Shown here in pieces: positions 9,901 to 21,986 of a stretch of DNA of 64,000 nucleotides. The translations under genes were made by a program, and so were the position numbers. The notes beneath the pieces were generated by a model. That model did no database searches. It was not told where the DNA came from and worked only from the letters and a program-made list of their open reading frames with translations. The stretch's first letter is position 1; the number at the start of each line of letters is the position of its first letter. This stretch comes from Mesostigma viride (lineage: Eukaryota > Streptophyta > Mesostigmatophyceae > Mesostigmatales > Mesostigmataceae), in assembly GCA_009746045.1 (NCBI GenBank), contig RPFO01001168.1, forward strand, positions 30,571 through 94,570. The letters are read 5' to 3'.

Positions 9901-10320
9901 GGTACGCAATCTACCGACTTGCGTGCTCAAGGGGCCGGTTTTCCCCCGGGTGCGCACTTCTCAGAATCGCACGACCACACCGCGCGCAACCTGGAGTGTG
10001 CGTTTGAAAGAAAACAATGCCATTTCCAAAGGTGTAGGTACGCAATCTATCGACTTTACTAGGGAGTGCGTAACTAGGGAGTGCGCAAGGGGCCGGTTTC
10101 CCCCCGGGTGCGCACTTCTCAGAATCGCACAACCACACCGCGCGCAACCTGGAGTGTGCGTTTGAAAGAAAACAATGCCATTTCCAAAGGTGTAGGTACG
10201 CAATCTATCGACTTTACTAGGGAGTGCGTAACTAGGGAGTGCGCAAGGGGCCGGTTTCCCCCCGGGTGCGCACTTCTCAGAATCGCACGACCACACCGTG
10301 CAACCTGAAGTGCGTGAATT
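9901..10320. repeat. T4 158-bp tandem repeat, about 2.7 copies
   Basis: Units start with GGTACGCAATCTA at 9901 (shorter variant), 10037 and 10195. Each carries GGGGCCGGTTT and CAGAATCGCACGACC-like blocks. Open frames across the repeat are by-products. Confidence 0.8.
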
Positions 10321-11160
10321 GGCACCGTGCGCGTTTCGGAAATGCACGACTTAGCCATGGCGGCTTTGCACCCGTGCTTGCAATTTACTGTACGTTTGCG
10401 GACGAATTTCCCGGCCAAACTCAGGAAATAGAGCTTATACGTCCCAAATATGATTCGGATCAATTTTTAGCTCGCGGGGATGCGATTTACCACGTGCCGT
10501 CAGTGTTCTTGCTGGGAAAAACTGCGATCAGGCAGGTTCGACGGAATTGATTACTACAAGTGCTTTACGGCGCAACCCGGCGGGTGTCTAGGTTTATTTA
10601 ATTACTTGTTATCATGCATCGTCGTTGAATATAGGCAGCGGCAGTAAAGATGTGACGATTTTGACCACCCTGTCACATCACAGCTTGTGTGCCGCAAAGT
10701 GCCGCTTTTGCGGGCACTGCCTGGGCCAAGGTAACGTTAGCCATGCAAGGTATGGCTGGTTTATCGTTCCCCCATGGTTTCCTGACGTTTGTAAATGAAT
10801 TTAATCTTGTGAGGCGTTGTCACTTTTCAGCCTTGATGATCTTTCTCGACCGTTGCCTGGCCCTCTCTAAAGCCCTCTTTTTTTACCATGCAAATGCCAC
10901 ACCATGGTGTGGTAGTGCATGTTTCTAACGCTAAATGCGTTGAATAACATTCATAGATGTTATTTATTCTTTTGCTACGTTCATATTGCGTGATTGTTTG
11001 GCCATGGGCTGCTTCAAGGGTGCTTTCAAGCTTATACGGGTGATAGAAAATCTTGGTGACAAACCATGGGCATAATGTGCCAGTCAGTATGCTGGCCATG
11101 TCATGTCAAAATAAACAGTTTAGCCAGGAGGAGGAGGATTATAAGATGCTGAGCTGGGCT
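10321..11160. other. T4 interior, no gene seen
   Basis: Unique-looking sequence with only short frames and no recognisable domain. Confidence 0.5.
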
Positions 11161-11168
11161 TACAACTG

Positions 11169-11182
11169 TTTAGGGTTTAGGG
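11169..11182 (+). repeat. Two TTTAGGG telomere-type units inside T4
   Basis: TTTAGGGTTTAGGG, a two-unit interstitial match to the plant/green-algal telomere repeat, directly bordering the G-rich minisatellite that follows. Confidence 0.7.
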
Positions 11183-11184
11183 TT

Positions 11185-11370
11185 GTGATGGTTGGATGGT
11201 TGGGGGCTGCAGCTAGCGTGCGTGGATAAATAGTGGTTGGATGGTGAGGATTTGCTGCCATGTGTGCATGGATGGTGGTGGGATGGTGGGGGGTTGCAGC
11301 CATGCATGCGTGGATGGTGGTGGGATGGTGGGGGGGTGCAGCCATGCGTGCATGGATGGTGGTTGCAACT
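11185..11370 (+). repeat. T4 minisatellite, G-rich arm
   Basis: About four units of a ~42-bp sequence with GGATGGTGGTGGGATGG and GCAGCCATGC on the plus strand. It is the reverse complement of the array at 11890-12500. Confidence 0.8.
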
Positions 11371-11420
11371 GCCCATTGTTCATGATCCAAGAAATTTACG
11401 GCTAGACTATGCGAAGTTGA

Positions 11421-11815
11421 ATTGAATTATTTAAATTGAATAGAATTGAATTGAACTGAACTGACTTGAATTGACTTGACTTGAATTGAATTGAATTGAA
11501 TTGAATTGAATTGAATTGAATTGAATTGAATTGAATTGAATTGAATTGAATTGAATTGAATTGAATTGAATTGAATTGAATTGAATTGAATTGAATTGAA
11601 TTGAATTGAATTGAATTGAATTGAATTGAATTGAATTGAATTGAATTGAATTGAATTGAATTGAATTGAATTGATTGAATTGAATTGTCAATTGAACTGT
11701 CAATTGAGTTGTCAATTGAATTGTCAATTGAGTTGTCAATTGAATTGTCAATTGAATTGTCAATTGAATTGTCAATTCAATTGTCAATTGTCAATTGTCA
11801 ATTGAACTAAATTTC
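11421..11815 (+). repeat. T4 TTGAA microsatellite grading to TTGTCAATTGAA
   Basis: About 50 TTGAA units (11421-11690) followed by repeats of a 12-bp unit with the palindrome TCAATTGA (11690-11815). Confidence 0.92.
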
Positions 11816-11884
11816 GTCTCATTTAATCAGTAAGCTTACTTTAATCCATTAATTATAATCCATGACTTAGAAGTATCAAGAAGT

Positions 11885-12500
11885 CCCTACATCCCCACCA
11901 TCAAGGACTCCCTACACCCCCATCATCCAACTACCATCCACGCACGCATGGCTGCAACCCCCCACTATCAAACCATCATCCACGCACACATGGCTGCAGC
12001 CCACCACCATCAAACAACCATTAATGCATGCATGGCAGCATCCCCCCACCATCCAACCACCATCCACGCATGCATGGCTGCACCCCCCACCATCCAACCA
12101 CCATCCACGCACACATGGCTGCAACCCCCCATCTTCCAACCACCATCCACGCACACATGGCTGCAACCCCCCACCATCAAACCACCATCGGCACGCATGC
12201 ATGGCAGCAAAACCTCACCATCCAACCACCATCCACGCATGCATGGCTGAACCCCCCACAATCCAACCACCATCCACGCACAACACATGGCTGCAACCCC
12301 CCACCATCCAACCATCATCCACGCACACATGGCTGCAGCCCACCACCATCAAACAACCATTAGTGCATGCATGGCAGCAATCCCTCGCCATCCAACCACC
12401 ATCCACACACGCATTGCTGCAGCCCCCCACCATTCAAGCACCATCCACGCACATACGCCATCACCTCCTACAGTAATGTCCAACCACCATCCACAAAGCA
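11885..12500 (-). repeat. T4 minisatellite, C-rich arm (inverted relative to 11185-11370)
   Basis: About 14 units of CATCCAACCACCATCCACGC with CATGCATGGCTGCA. With the left G-rich arm it forms an inverted pair around the TTGAA tract. Confidence 0.85.
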
Positions 12501-13625
12501 CGGGGCTTATGGATTACAAGGCATTCAGCACGCCTGAATGCATGTAAGGCATGGACCACAAAATTTGCAGATGGCATGCTGAGAAAAGTAAAATCTGATT
12601 AAAATGTAGCAATGCCGTTAATAACAGCAATAACGCCTAGAAACTGACCAGTCTTTTGCACGCTTCTTGGAACAAGGACGCCGCCACCAGGCAGGTCAGG
12701 TCGGTTTCCTGACTACGCAATATAGACTCTCTAATACAAACTTTAAAAAATAAATGAAGCACGTGCAGCAAAATCAATGTCTTCCTGGCCAGTTCTCGAC
12801 AATCTTACAAGCACGCCACCGGAAACGTTAGTCAAAATAGCAAAAGCTGCGGGAAATTTGGCGAGGAAACAAAACGGCGAACAAAACGGTAAGAACATCC
12901 CGGAGATGACGCTAAAACCAAGCCATAACGGACTGTTCAAGCGCAAACAGATTGGTAGATGAGGTGCAGAAAAAGAGCCTTCCGCAGCAGGCCTGATTAC
13001 CTGCCTGGCACGCGAGGAAAGCGAGTTAACCATGGCAGGCTGGAATGCGCTTCGCGCAGGCCTGCTTACTTTACCTCCGAAGGAAACCGGAAATGGCCAC
13101 AAATCAAAGCTAATTCGCTTGATTCCTATTTCCTCACTTTAAACCCCTCCCTTCTGCGTCGTTCAATACCAGGAATCTTGGCTATCACTCTGGCAAGAAG
13201 CCAATCTAATATATTCATCGCGGCCAGATTTGCGAATCAGACCCCCTCGCAACCGTGGGTTAAAGAAGGGCAGCGGTCTTTCATACCTAATGCATATTTC
13301 GTCAACAAAACATCTTTTGGAGTATCTTTCATACAGCATCGATCTCCATAACTTTTTTGCATTTCGGCCGACAAATTAGGCAAGTTTTCATGGAACGCGC
13401 ACCGCCATGGCCACCTTCGCACGTATACACTACACAGCCAGGCCCCTTTTACGTTCTGTACTTCTGTAGGTACATTACGTGTTGGGCCGGTGGTCAGCTC
13501 GTAACAAGTCAGTCAGTCTGTCTCGTGCGGAACTTCAAGTACGAAATTCGCCACCACTTTGGGCCGTATCGGTCCTTGGTAGTTACGCAACAAACATTCG
13601 ATCGGTCGCCGTGGAAAGTACCATT
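12501..13625. other. T4 right interior, no confident gene
   Basis: Frames of 119-130 codons occur on both strands (12743-13102, 12959-13351), but they overlap each other and carry no domain I recognise. Confidence 0.4.
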
Positions 13626-13662
13626 GTTGCGTAACTAGTTGCGTTACCGCGGGTTGGTACTG
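13626..13662 (-). repeat. T4 right terminal inverted repeat (37 bp)
   Basis: Exact reverse complement of 8372-8408, followed by TA (13663-13664). Confidence 0.92.
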
Positions 13663-14215
13663 TAGGGGGTTTGGGTGCATTGAACTGACAATGCTGGCAG
13701 TGGGATCTGACCACCTGGCATGCACGTCTGAGTGCTGCCCCCCCTATTGCTGCTGCCACCACCTCTGCACTCACTTCATGCCCATAAAGGAAATGCAACT
13801 GCAAAGCAAGCTCCTGAAAACTGATCTGAGCATCCTCTGCTGGGGACACTCTGCACACCTTGGGAACCATAGATGTGAAGGTTGGTTTAGAGACATAATC
13901 TTCTGAAACCAGCTGTAGCACCTTTCCAGAACTGCTCACTGCTCTGACAGTGGGGCATGCAGAAGAAGAAGGTGAAGCAGGCACACTCAAGCCAGCATGA
14001 GAGGGAGACTCACACTTCTTGCCGTAAGGAGGCCGCTTGCAGTCCTTGGGGTCACCGTGGGGCGGCCCGTGGCACTTGTGGCACAGGACGTCCAAATGCC
14101 CCAGCTCGTCCACGTTCTTGCGGCAGGTGGGCCGCAGGTGGTACTTCATGCCACAGCGGGTGCACCGCTGAGAAGACTTGTCCTCCTTGTCCTGCTTCTT
14201 GTTGTTGTTGTTGTT

Positions 14216-14257
<42 letters not shown>

Positions 14258-16468
14258 ACTGTTGTTGTTGTTGTTGCTGGAGCTGCCCCCCTTGGAGGGA
14301 GACTGCCCCTTACCCTTGCCCTTGCCCCAGCCCCTGCCCTTGCCCTTGCCCTTGCCCTTGCCCTTGCCCTTGCCCTTAAACATTTGTCCCAGCAGGGACT
14401 TGACTTCTGCCATAGTGACAGGTCTCTTGCTCCTGTCTTCCCTCTCCCTATCCTCCTCCTCCCTCTCTTCCCCCCTGACCCTCTTTACAGAGGTGCCCAT
14501 GGCCCCCTGGCTAAGGGGAGCCAAGGCCAGCTTGATATAATCCAATGCCTCCTTCATGTCCTCCCAGTACTTTGCCATCCCTGTGGCAAGCATAGCGTAG
14601 GTGTTTTTGTCAAGTTTGAGTTTCTCAAGGAAAGAACGCAGCAAGAACTTGTGATCTAGCTGCTGGACATCAGGACGTGCTTTGATGGCTAGCTCATATT
14701 TCTTTGTCCCAGCCACATAGTCCACTGATGTGACCCTGTATTCCTCTACCCACCTGAATGCCCCATATATGTCCACAGATGAGGGGGTGGAGAGGAGGTC
14801 AGTTAGCTCCTTCATGAAAGCCTCCCAAACTGCCCTAGCCTGCGTGTCCTGCCACTTGGGATACCTACGCTGGAAGACAAGAATGAGATTCTGAATCTGA
14901 GAAGAGGACTGATGGTAGAAATCCCCCTGCATGAGAGATCCAAACCAATTCTTGACATTCGGTTCCTCCCTAGCCAGCTGCAGAGAGAGAAGTGCATGAT
15001 TCCCCTGCTCCCTAGTATACCCCTCAGGCAGCCCCCTGACATTAATCCTATCCACAGGACGGTTTTCATTGTAAGTGGGCAACCTAGAGGGGGATGCAGG
15101 GGGAGAGGGAGAAGATGGTGTTGCTGCTGCAGCATTCACAGGAGAGACCTGCTGAGAGGGAAGTGCTACTTGAGTGAGCTGAGCAGGATGGGCAAACATG
15201 GGCTGTGTAGGAGGGTTAGACAACATAGGGGTGGGCTGGTTGGGGGTGTGAGTGTGTGTCACTTCCCGCCTCCTGCTGCGGGCCTCCTCCCAATCATGGA
15301 AGGTGGGAGAGAGGGACACGTCATCGTCAGTAGGGTTAGTAAGATTGTGATGCAACCAGGTAGGCAGAGTTAGCCACCTACCCGCCCCTCTCAGGATGGC
15401 GTTGTGTAGGAGCTCCAGCAAACGCACCAGACGCACCCTGCTGCCCTGCACCCTCCTCCCTGAGAGGAGAGCCTGCAGGGCAGGCAGCAGGTCGTCGCAC
15501 ACCCTGCGTGTGCCCTCTTGGAGGTTGGGTAGGCCCAGGATGTGCGTGATGATTGCACACACCAGGCTGCCCGCCTCCGCGACATGCATCTGCTGGCTCC
15601 TGTCGGCCAGCCCACGGAAGGAGGCTGTGGCTGTCTGTATGGCACGCCACACGGCCTCATCACCCAGGGTGATGAAGTCGCGACCTTGCAGGTCGCCCTC
15701 CAGCAGTGCTGGTTGCTGCCCAGCTGCGGTGGGACCCTGGGGCCCCTCCGGCCCTGCCAGGGACTTGTCCTTGGTGCGACTAGAGGGGGCCTGCCCCCCA
15801 GAGCCGCTGGAGGTGCCCGTGACACCCTCCATGGGGGCTGCATCCCCCGCCAGCGCCGGAGGCGCCGGCGTCGCTGCCGGGGTCCCTGCGACCCCGGGCG
15901 CTTGTGTCGCCGCCGGGGTCCCTGCGACCCCGGTGGCCTCCTCAGCCACCTGGCCCCCCACGCGGGGCGGGGGAGCCTGCGGCTGAGGTTGGACCCTCTG
16001 ACCTGCCAGAGGGTCCTGGGTGGCTTCACCACCCATGGGCGTGTTGGGGGCGTCTGCCGCCCCGCGCCCCGTCGCAGGCGGCATCGCAGCCGCCTCACGC
16101 CTATCCGGGCCCCAGCCAACTGGCGTGACTTGGGGCCACGCTGGCAACGGAGTCAGCGCGATCTCTGGTCTGGAGACCACGCGCAGCGCCTCTCTCTGGC
16201 GCTGCCTGGACGCCCACTGATCAACAGTGCCGGGGTTGTGCCGCGGCCGATTGGCGAAACAGTACAGCCAAACCGCCACCTGAACCAGTGGGAGCTGCAT
16301 CCTAAGACGCCCCTCGATCAGCGAGTGCACCCGATGAACCTCTATCGCGTGTATCTCCTCATCTGGAAGCAACTGAAAACGTTGGAGCATGATCCGGCCG
16401 TTCACCGCAATGAACGCCGGGATGTCGTCCTCCCCAAGGGGGAGAAAATGGGGTGGGCGCCCGAACAT
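13663..16468 (-). CDS. gag-pol: E2 gag fused to integrase N-terminus, about 934 codons to T4
   Basis: From an ATG at 16468 the frame stays open into T4. The first ~220 residues after a capsid-like start are Pro/Ala/Thr-rich. A helical capsid-like region is encoded at about 14980-14520. Next come a repeated Gly-Lys track, a long poly-Asn run from an AAC/GTT microsatellite (about 14200-14275), and a CX2CX4HX4C knuckle (CTRCGMKYHLRPTC) with a second Cys/His cluster. It ends with an integrase zinc-binding domain (LYGHE ... CQVVRSHCQHC). Unlike E1 and E3 there is no stop between gag and pol. Confidence 0.85.
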
Positions 16469-16933
16469 GACCGGGGCGGAACATGTTCCCCATACCGGTC
16501 AATGTCCATGGTGGCCATCTGTCGGCCCACGGAAAGGTTGCCCGACGTCGCAGGTGTCTGCGACGAAAGCTCAAGCGAAGGCCGAGGCCTCGCAGGCGGC
16601 ACCTCGCCATCCTCCTCGGAGGAATCACTCCGCTCACGACCCCCGTCACCTGCGACGGGGGAACGTCGTGCCCGGGGACCTGCCCCCCAGGTGCCATGGC
16701 GGACGAACCGCCAGTGGCAAACGGCCGCCCGCTCGCCATCCCCGGGCGCCGGGCCCCACCTGCGGGCCCCGACGCCTGGGTTGGTCAGCGACCACCGTGC
16801 GGAAGGGGACGTTGGGCGTCACCCTCGCATCGGTGGTGGAGGGCGTGCCCTCCGGCGAAAGGCGGGGTGAGGTGCGCCTGGCAGGCGCCTTCCCCTTGTT
16901 GTTGTTGCCGTTGTTGCCGTTGTTGGACGCCAT
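16469..16933 (-). pseudogene. E2 5' coding region, probably frameshifted leader/gag N-terminus
   Basis: An ATG at 16933, 44 nt inside the LTR, opens 95 codons starting with an Asn/Gly-rich segment and running to 16646. A second frame (about 16602-16470) reads sensible Pro/Ser-rich sequence up to the main gag ATG. The pieces look like one protein broken by one or two indels, or a small accessory frame like that of E1. I cannot decide between these. Confidence 0.45.
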
Positions 16934-16976
16934 ATCTTTTTTTTTGCTTAAAAAAAATATCGAACTTTTCAGTCCA
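16934..16976 (-). promoter_or_regulatory. E2 leader with likely primer-binding site
   Basis: Directly after the 5' LTR the minus strand reads TGGACTGAAAAG. Starting with TGG fits pairing to a tRNA CCA end. The tRNA is not identified. A poly-A/T stretch separates it from the first ATG. Confidence 0.5.
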
Positions 16977-17431
16977 AGTTGGATGGAGACTAGGGACGAC
17001 GAACAACTGCGAAAGCTGAGAGCGAGTGATGATTGTATTACAATAATACAATGAGAGAGAGATGAAAGCTGAGGGCTCAGAATGGAACTGGGCAGACTCG
17101 GGTGCTGTGGCACTCCCCAGTGCTACGCCTATATGCCTATGGCGGTGCTACCTGCAGCACACGACCAGTGGACAAGTGTACACTGCAATGCCATGCGACC
17201 ACGTCACTAGCATCCAGCTAAGACTCGGCCCGTCAGGCCCGGCTACACCGGACCTGGCGGGTCGAGCTAGCACCTAGGAACAGTCTGGCACTAACCGCAC
17301 ATCGGTCCACATGACACCTCAGTACCGTACACCCTGCCGTACTGTACTGAGGTGTCCCGCTCAGCCGCGGTAGGCAATACGCGGCGCGCAGGCCGGAAAT
17401 CCGTGTGTCAGCCTAAGCATCTCATCTAACT
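16977..17431 (-). repeat. E2 5' LTR (455 bp)
   Basis: Upstream LTR in the minus-strand sense. It matches 3640-4094 over its length by eye and is followed by the CACCT duplication at 17432-17436. Confidence 0.92.
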
Positions 17432-17436
17432 CACCT

Positions 17437-20400
17437 TAATTCACCCAAGGGGGAGGCCAGGTGCTCCAATGCAGATTTTATATCTGGGCAACAAGAGGGT
17501 GATCTCCAGGTTCAGTGTGGCCCCAGGTCACCTGGAGAGGTACAGGTTCCTATGAAGACGTCCTTGACAGCTGATGCAGCTGTAAGTATGTCTGACCCTA
17601 TGCATCCTCGTGCTGGGCACGAGGGTGGACCTCTCATTTTGAGAGAAACCAATGTACAACCACAGAGGGGTGTGAAGGCCTCTGGTGGTATGCATGTGGT
17701 CCCTGCTGGCGGTCCAGGTGTTGGGCATGAGCAGGGTGACTCAGGCTCTGAGTCAGAACAGGATGGAAGTCAGCATGGTGATGCTGGACAACCTGACAGC
17801 ACAGTCCTGACTGTGCCAGGGACTGCTTCCTCTGTGTACCAGGAGTTGGGTGCCCGAATCCACAACATGTTTGGGCATGCCACTTCTCTGTCAAACAACT
17901 TTGCCTTCCGTATGGGCAGGGCACCCCTTCTTAAGGCGTGTCAGCAAGCTGCCTCACGGTGTAAGTGCCAGTTGTCCTCCAACAAGCCCAGGAAATCACA
18001 TGCCAAAGCTCTACCTCAGAGCATTGGTGATCTGCAGTGTGATATCCAACACATCAGGGGCATGCAACTGTTGGTGTGCGTGGACAGGTACACGAAATAC
18101 AAGGTGCTGGAGCATTTACCTTCTATGAAGAACAGGTACTTGCTGGCTGCCCTGCAGAATGTAAGAGCCAAGTTTCCTACCACAAGGATCCAGGTGGACA
18201 TGCAGTTTCAGCATCTCAAGGGTGATCCTACCCTTCCTGAGTTGCTGGTTACACCTAGGGAGGCTCATGGGCAGCAGGGTGCTATCGAGAGGGCAATCCA
18301 GGAGGTCAAGAAATTGATCATCTCTGAAGACTGGGTACCCTTGTCTGCACCTGCACTTGTCAGGAGTGCATGGCTGAGGAACGTGGAGCAGCAGCTGAAC
18401 AGCAGGGTTAACTTCTACTATGATGGAGTTGCTGTCAGCCCAATGGGTCTATATCATGGCCTGTGCCCACCACATGTGCTGGAGGGCTGGAAACATGCTG
18501 CACATGTCACCTTTGCCAAGCTGAGGGAGAAGGACCGGGGTTGGAAGATGCTGGAGCCACAAGTGGGTCAGAAGGTCCTAGCTTGGAAGGAACCTAGCCT
18601 TTATGGCAAACGTGGTAGCTGGAGTCCTGGGGTGGTTACCCAGGTTGATGAAGCTAGCCACGCATGCTTGGTCAGCATGGAGGACGAACCAAAGCATGTA
18701 CACCGGCTGAGTTGGTCATATGTCAAGCCTAACCTGATGAATGAGGGCAGTCAGGCACAAGGCTCACAGGATCTGCAGGATTTTCAGGTCCCAGGTGACA
18801 TCACTGACGCAACGACCACATCTGTTGCAGGGGAATCTGTCAGCCCTGGCCAGGTTGCAGAGGTACTTGTTGAACAGGCTGCAAGGTCAACAGCTGGGGA
18901 GTCAACTGTCAAGCCCAAGGCACTAACCAAGCCCAGGGGGACAAGTTTGGCTGGATTGATTGGGGCTCTACAAAGGGCCAAGAAGCAGCCCAAGGTAGCC
19001 AAGCTCAGGTGGCATGGCAATCTGGGGCTGGACACTGCCTTAGAGGTAGACACTAATTCTCAGGTCTCCATTATTGGGACCAGGGCTGCAGCAGGGTACA
19101 GCATGTCTGAACCCAGCTATCAGTTTGTGTCTGACTTCAGTGGCGGGGTACACGTGAAGGTACTGGGTGAGGTATTCATTCCTATCCTTGGACAGGACAC
19201 TGCTTTTTGTGTCTTGGAGGGCTATCAAGGACCTGCTCTTCTGGGGCAGAATTTCCTATGCCAGGATGGGGTAGTGATCACGTCCTCTCTCCTGACTAAG
19301 GAAGGGGCTGGTCAGGTCCCACTGATTAATTTCAGGACCACTCACCTATCACGTGCAGTAACCAGGACGGTTAAGCGTGTGCAAGTGTGCCAGGGGCAGG
19401 AGCCCTTGGTTGATGACCTCATACTGCCAGCTGCTAGTCATCCAAGCAGTTTGGGCATTGGTCCTCACTCACTTGCTGGACACAGCCCTATCAACTACCA
19501 AGGCCTGGTGAAGCTCATGTCCTCTCCCATTATGTGTCCCCAGGTAACACTGGGTCTGATTAAATCTGGGGAGGACTGGATCTCCAAGAAATGCGTGGAA
19601 CCTGTCAATGACCTGCCTCCTGCACGACGTCTACTCAAGCTCAAGTTTGTCATCAAGATGAAGGAGGTGGACGGGGTCAAGGTACCACATGTCAGGCCAG
19701 TGCTGAATGAGTTCAAGGGTACTGGTGAGTGCACTGCTGAGGAGTTGTATACCCCTGGCATGCTGCATGATACTTGGAGGCTGCTGCTGTGTGTCTTTCT
19801 AGGCCTTCTCAACAAGGGCTTGGACTATGGCTCAGTGGTGATAGACTTCAAGAGGGCATTTCTGGAGGGTGATGCAGATGTGGCACAGGAAAAGTGGGAG
19901 GGCAAGACGCCTTTCTATGTTAGGGTGCCTGCTGTATGGAAAAGGGACATCCACACGGAGTTCCTTAAAATCCTCAAGGGCCTGGAGGGCCTGAGGTCAA
20001 GTCCAATAATCTGGAGGGAGACTCTCAACCGTTTCCTGAAGGAGCATTGCAACTTGAAGGTCTCTCCTGTAGACCCCTGTCTGTTTCTGGGGCAATGGGA
20101 AGGCCTGCCAGTGTATGCTTCGCTGCACGGGGATGACCTACATCTGATAGCTCCCACGTCGTGGCTTAAGGAGCTGATCACCATCATTAAGTCCAAGTTT
20201 CCTCTGGGTAGGGAGCAATGGCAGGTGGAGAATGAGCCTCTGCTGTTTGTGGGCATGGAGGCCACACTGGTGAAGAAGGGAGGGGAGTGGCGTATGCTGC
20301 TGGTGGGGGGCAATGACTATCAAGAGACCCTCATTAGCAAGCTTCCTCCAACCATCACACAGGCACTGTGTCCCATGGTGAGGGGCATGGTTGCTTGGGT

Positions 20401-21037
20401 GGCAGGCATTTCCAGGCCAGACCTTATGGTCATAGCCAGGTTGCCTGATGACATGCTGGTGGAGCTAGGGTCTGCCAAGGTGGCTGATCAGGTCAGGGCT
20501 TCATCTGGCATTCTGTTGTCTGCAGTGGATTTATCACAACCCATTTGCATGGAGCTGTATGTGGATAGCTCAATGGACAGCAGGCAGGTCTCCAAGGTCA
20601 GGGGCAGGGCTGCAGGGCTCTTTGTGCTCAGACAGGAAGGCCTGGGGAGTTTGGTGAGCTGGTTTAGTCGCCTGCACAAACGGGTGGCTGTCAGCAGTGA
20701 TGTGGCAGAATGCAGGGCTATTTGTGAAGGCATTCACACAAGCCTTTATCTGAAGGAGTTGCTTCATCAGATGACTTCTAACACTCCTTGGCCACTTCAG
20801 GTTACCACTCTTCTAAAAACAGACTCCATGGGGATGGTGCAGTTTGTGCACAGGCAGATGGCCAGAAGTAGGGACTTGGATTATCTCCTTCTTAAGGAGT
20901 TGTCCTCCTTGGCCAATATTGAGCATATCCCTGGGGTTGACAATCCTGCTGATGCTTTGACCAAGCTAGTGCAGAAGGCAGCAGTGCAATACAAGGTTCT
21001 TCAGTCTCTGATGGACCCATCTCAGCAAGCTGTCTAA
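17437..21037 (+). CDS. pol: E1 pol: integrase, protease-like, RT, RNase H
   Basis: The frame is open from the E2 junction. Its first Met is at 17552 (numbering below), giving 1161 residues. Integrase: H-H/C-C zinc region (MFGHA ... C-K-C, about 105-135), then D164, D216, E246 and a C-terminal basic domain to about 390. Protease-like domain: EVDTNSQVSII with D500, ending LLGQNFL. RT: IDFKRAFLEG (D765) and LHGDDLHL (D861, D862). RNase H: D1005, E1053, D1091, and D1134 in NPADALTK. The order IN-PR-RT-RH differs from copia (PR-IN-RT-RH) and gypsy (PR-RT-RH-IN). No other protease candidate lies between the gag knuckle and integrase. All catalytic positions of RT and RNase H are present. Confidence 0.93.
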
Positions 21038-21986
21038 GCTGGTGCATGGTTATAGGGCATTGGAGAGCAGATTGTGTGGTAGTGTCAGCATTGTGACTGG
21101 CATAATACCTGTATTTTAGTCTGTACTAAGGCTCATGGACCATGGTACACTCACTCTGATTTTAATCAGGATACAGCCAGGTTTTGGCTGGGGTTCATGC
21201 TGTTGACTACACAAGGTTGACAGGTCCATTACAGACCATGTATTCTATTTTAAAAGAAATGTATATTTGTACATACCTCTCACAATGGTCTGGGAACCTT
21301 TATTCTGGGGTTTATAGGGCGGGGTTCGATTCCCTGGTATTATGTTTCTACAAGCTGGCCTGTTCAGGTGTTTGCCTGTTCAGACTTCCCTAGTTCCCCA
21401 GGGCAGGATTTAATTGTTGCCTATGTGTTTCATTTTGTCATTTGTTTGCTGTGGCAGTTTACCATCTGGCAAGTAGACGGGCGCCGTAAGACGGGCGCCA
21501 ATAGACCCCTGTTGAGAGAATGACAGGCAAACTATTGTAATACGCCTTACTTTGTCAAGTGGTATTTTAATTGTCATGGATTTATTGTACTTATATTGAA
21601 TATGTACTGGGTTTTATGGGATTAGTATCTGGGATTAATGTAACTCACCGCCAGAAGGTCATTGTACTGGAGGCTCTACCGAGGTGATGGGATTAATTCC
21701 TGGAGAAGACCTCATAGAATTAACCTGTATGTATTTAATTTTGTGTGCTTCTAATATCTGGTGGTACTCTGTAATGCCACTTCCATAGGTTTTCTCCATT
21801 TCTCATGAAATGGTTTTCCCTGTGGCAGATCTGTTTCTTTTCCAGTTCCTTAAAAGAAAGGGCTGGGGGAATGGCATTGGCCATTAAAGACATCTGTTCA
21901 AGCTTCAAGCTGGAGTGAAGGACATTTCAAGCTACTTCAAGGGTCCCTGGCAGGGGATGTGACCCCTAAAGAAAAGAAGGGATTGG
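21038..21986 (+). other. E1 3' noncoding region with polypurine tract
   Basis: About 950 bp without a convincing gene. The last bases before the LTR, AAAGAAAAGAAGGGATTGG (21968-21986), are a polypurine tract closely matching that of E3. Confidence 0.75.

Larger units (their letters stand above)
8372..13662. mobile_element. DNA transposon T4, 5.3 kb, nonautonomous, inserted in E2 integrase
   Basis: Perfect 37-bp terminal inverted repeats begin CAGTACCAACCCGCGG (left 8372-8408, right 13626-13662) and are flanked by TA. CAGT ends with a TA duplication resemble the Tc1/mariner type, but no transposase is visible, so this is probably a nonautonomous copy mobilised in trans. Subterminal TTGCGTAA / TTACGCAA motifs recur near both ends and could be transposase sites. 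The interior is hairpins, tandem repeats and microsatellites, described separately. Short frames at 12743-13351 show no recognisable domain. Confidence 0.85.
3640..17431 (-). mobile_element. LTR retrotransposon E2 (copia-type), nested in E1, carrying T4
   Basis: Two 455-bp LTRs without visible differences flank a minus-strand element: leader frame, gag fused to integrase, protease-like domain, RT and RNase H. Its native length without T4 is about 8.5 kb. It landed 26 bp after the gag stop of E1, cutting Gag from Pol. LTR ends are AGTT/AACT and the duplication is 5 bp, as in E1, but the protein sequences are clearly a different family. Confidence 0.93.

Noticed and set aside
11431-11787. Frame of Ile-Gln-Phe-Asn repeats
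   Set aside because: Translation of the TTGAA microsatellite.
8372-13662. piggyBac or Harbinger assignment for T4
   Set aside because: The flanks agree only over TA, not TTAA or a 3-bp TTA/TAA duplication.
14178-14659. Plus-strand frames of poly-Leu, poly-Val or poly-Cys
   Set aside because: They are the other strand of the poly-Asn and Gly-Lys coding repeats of E2 gag.
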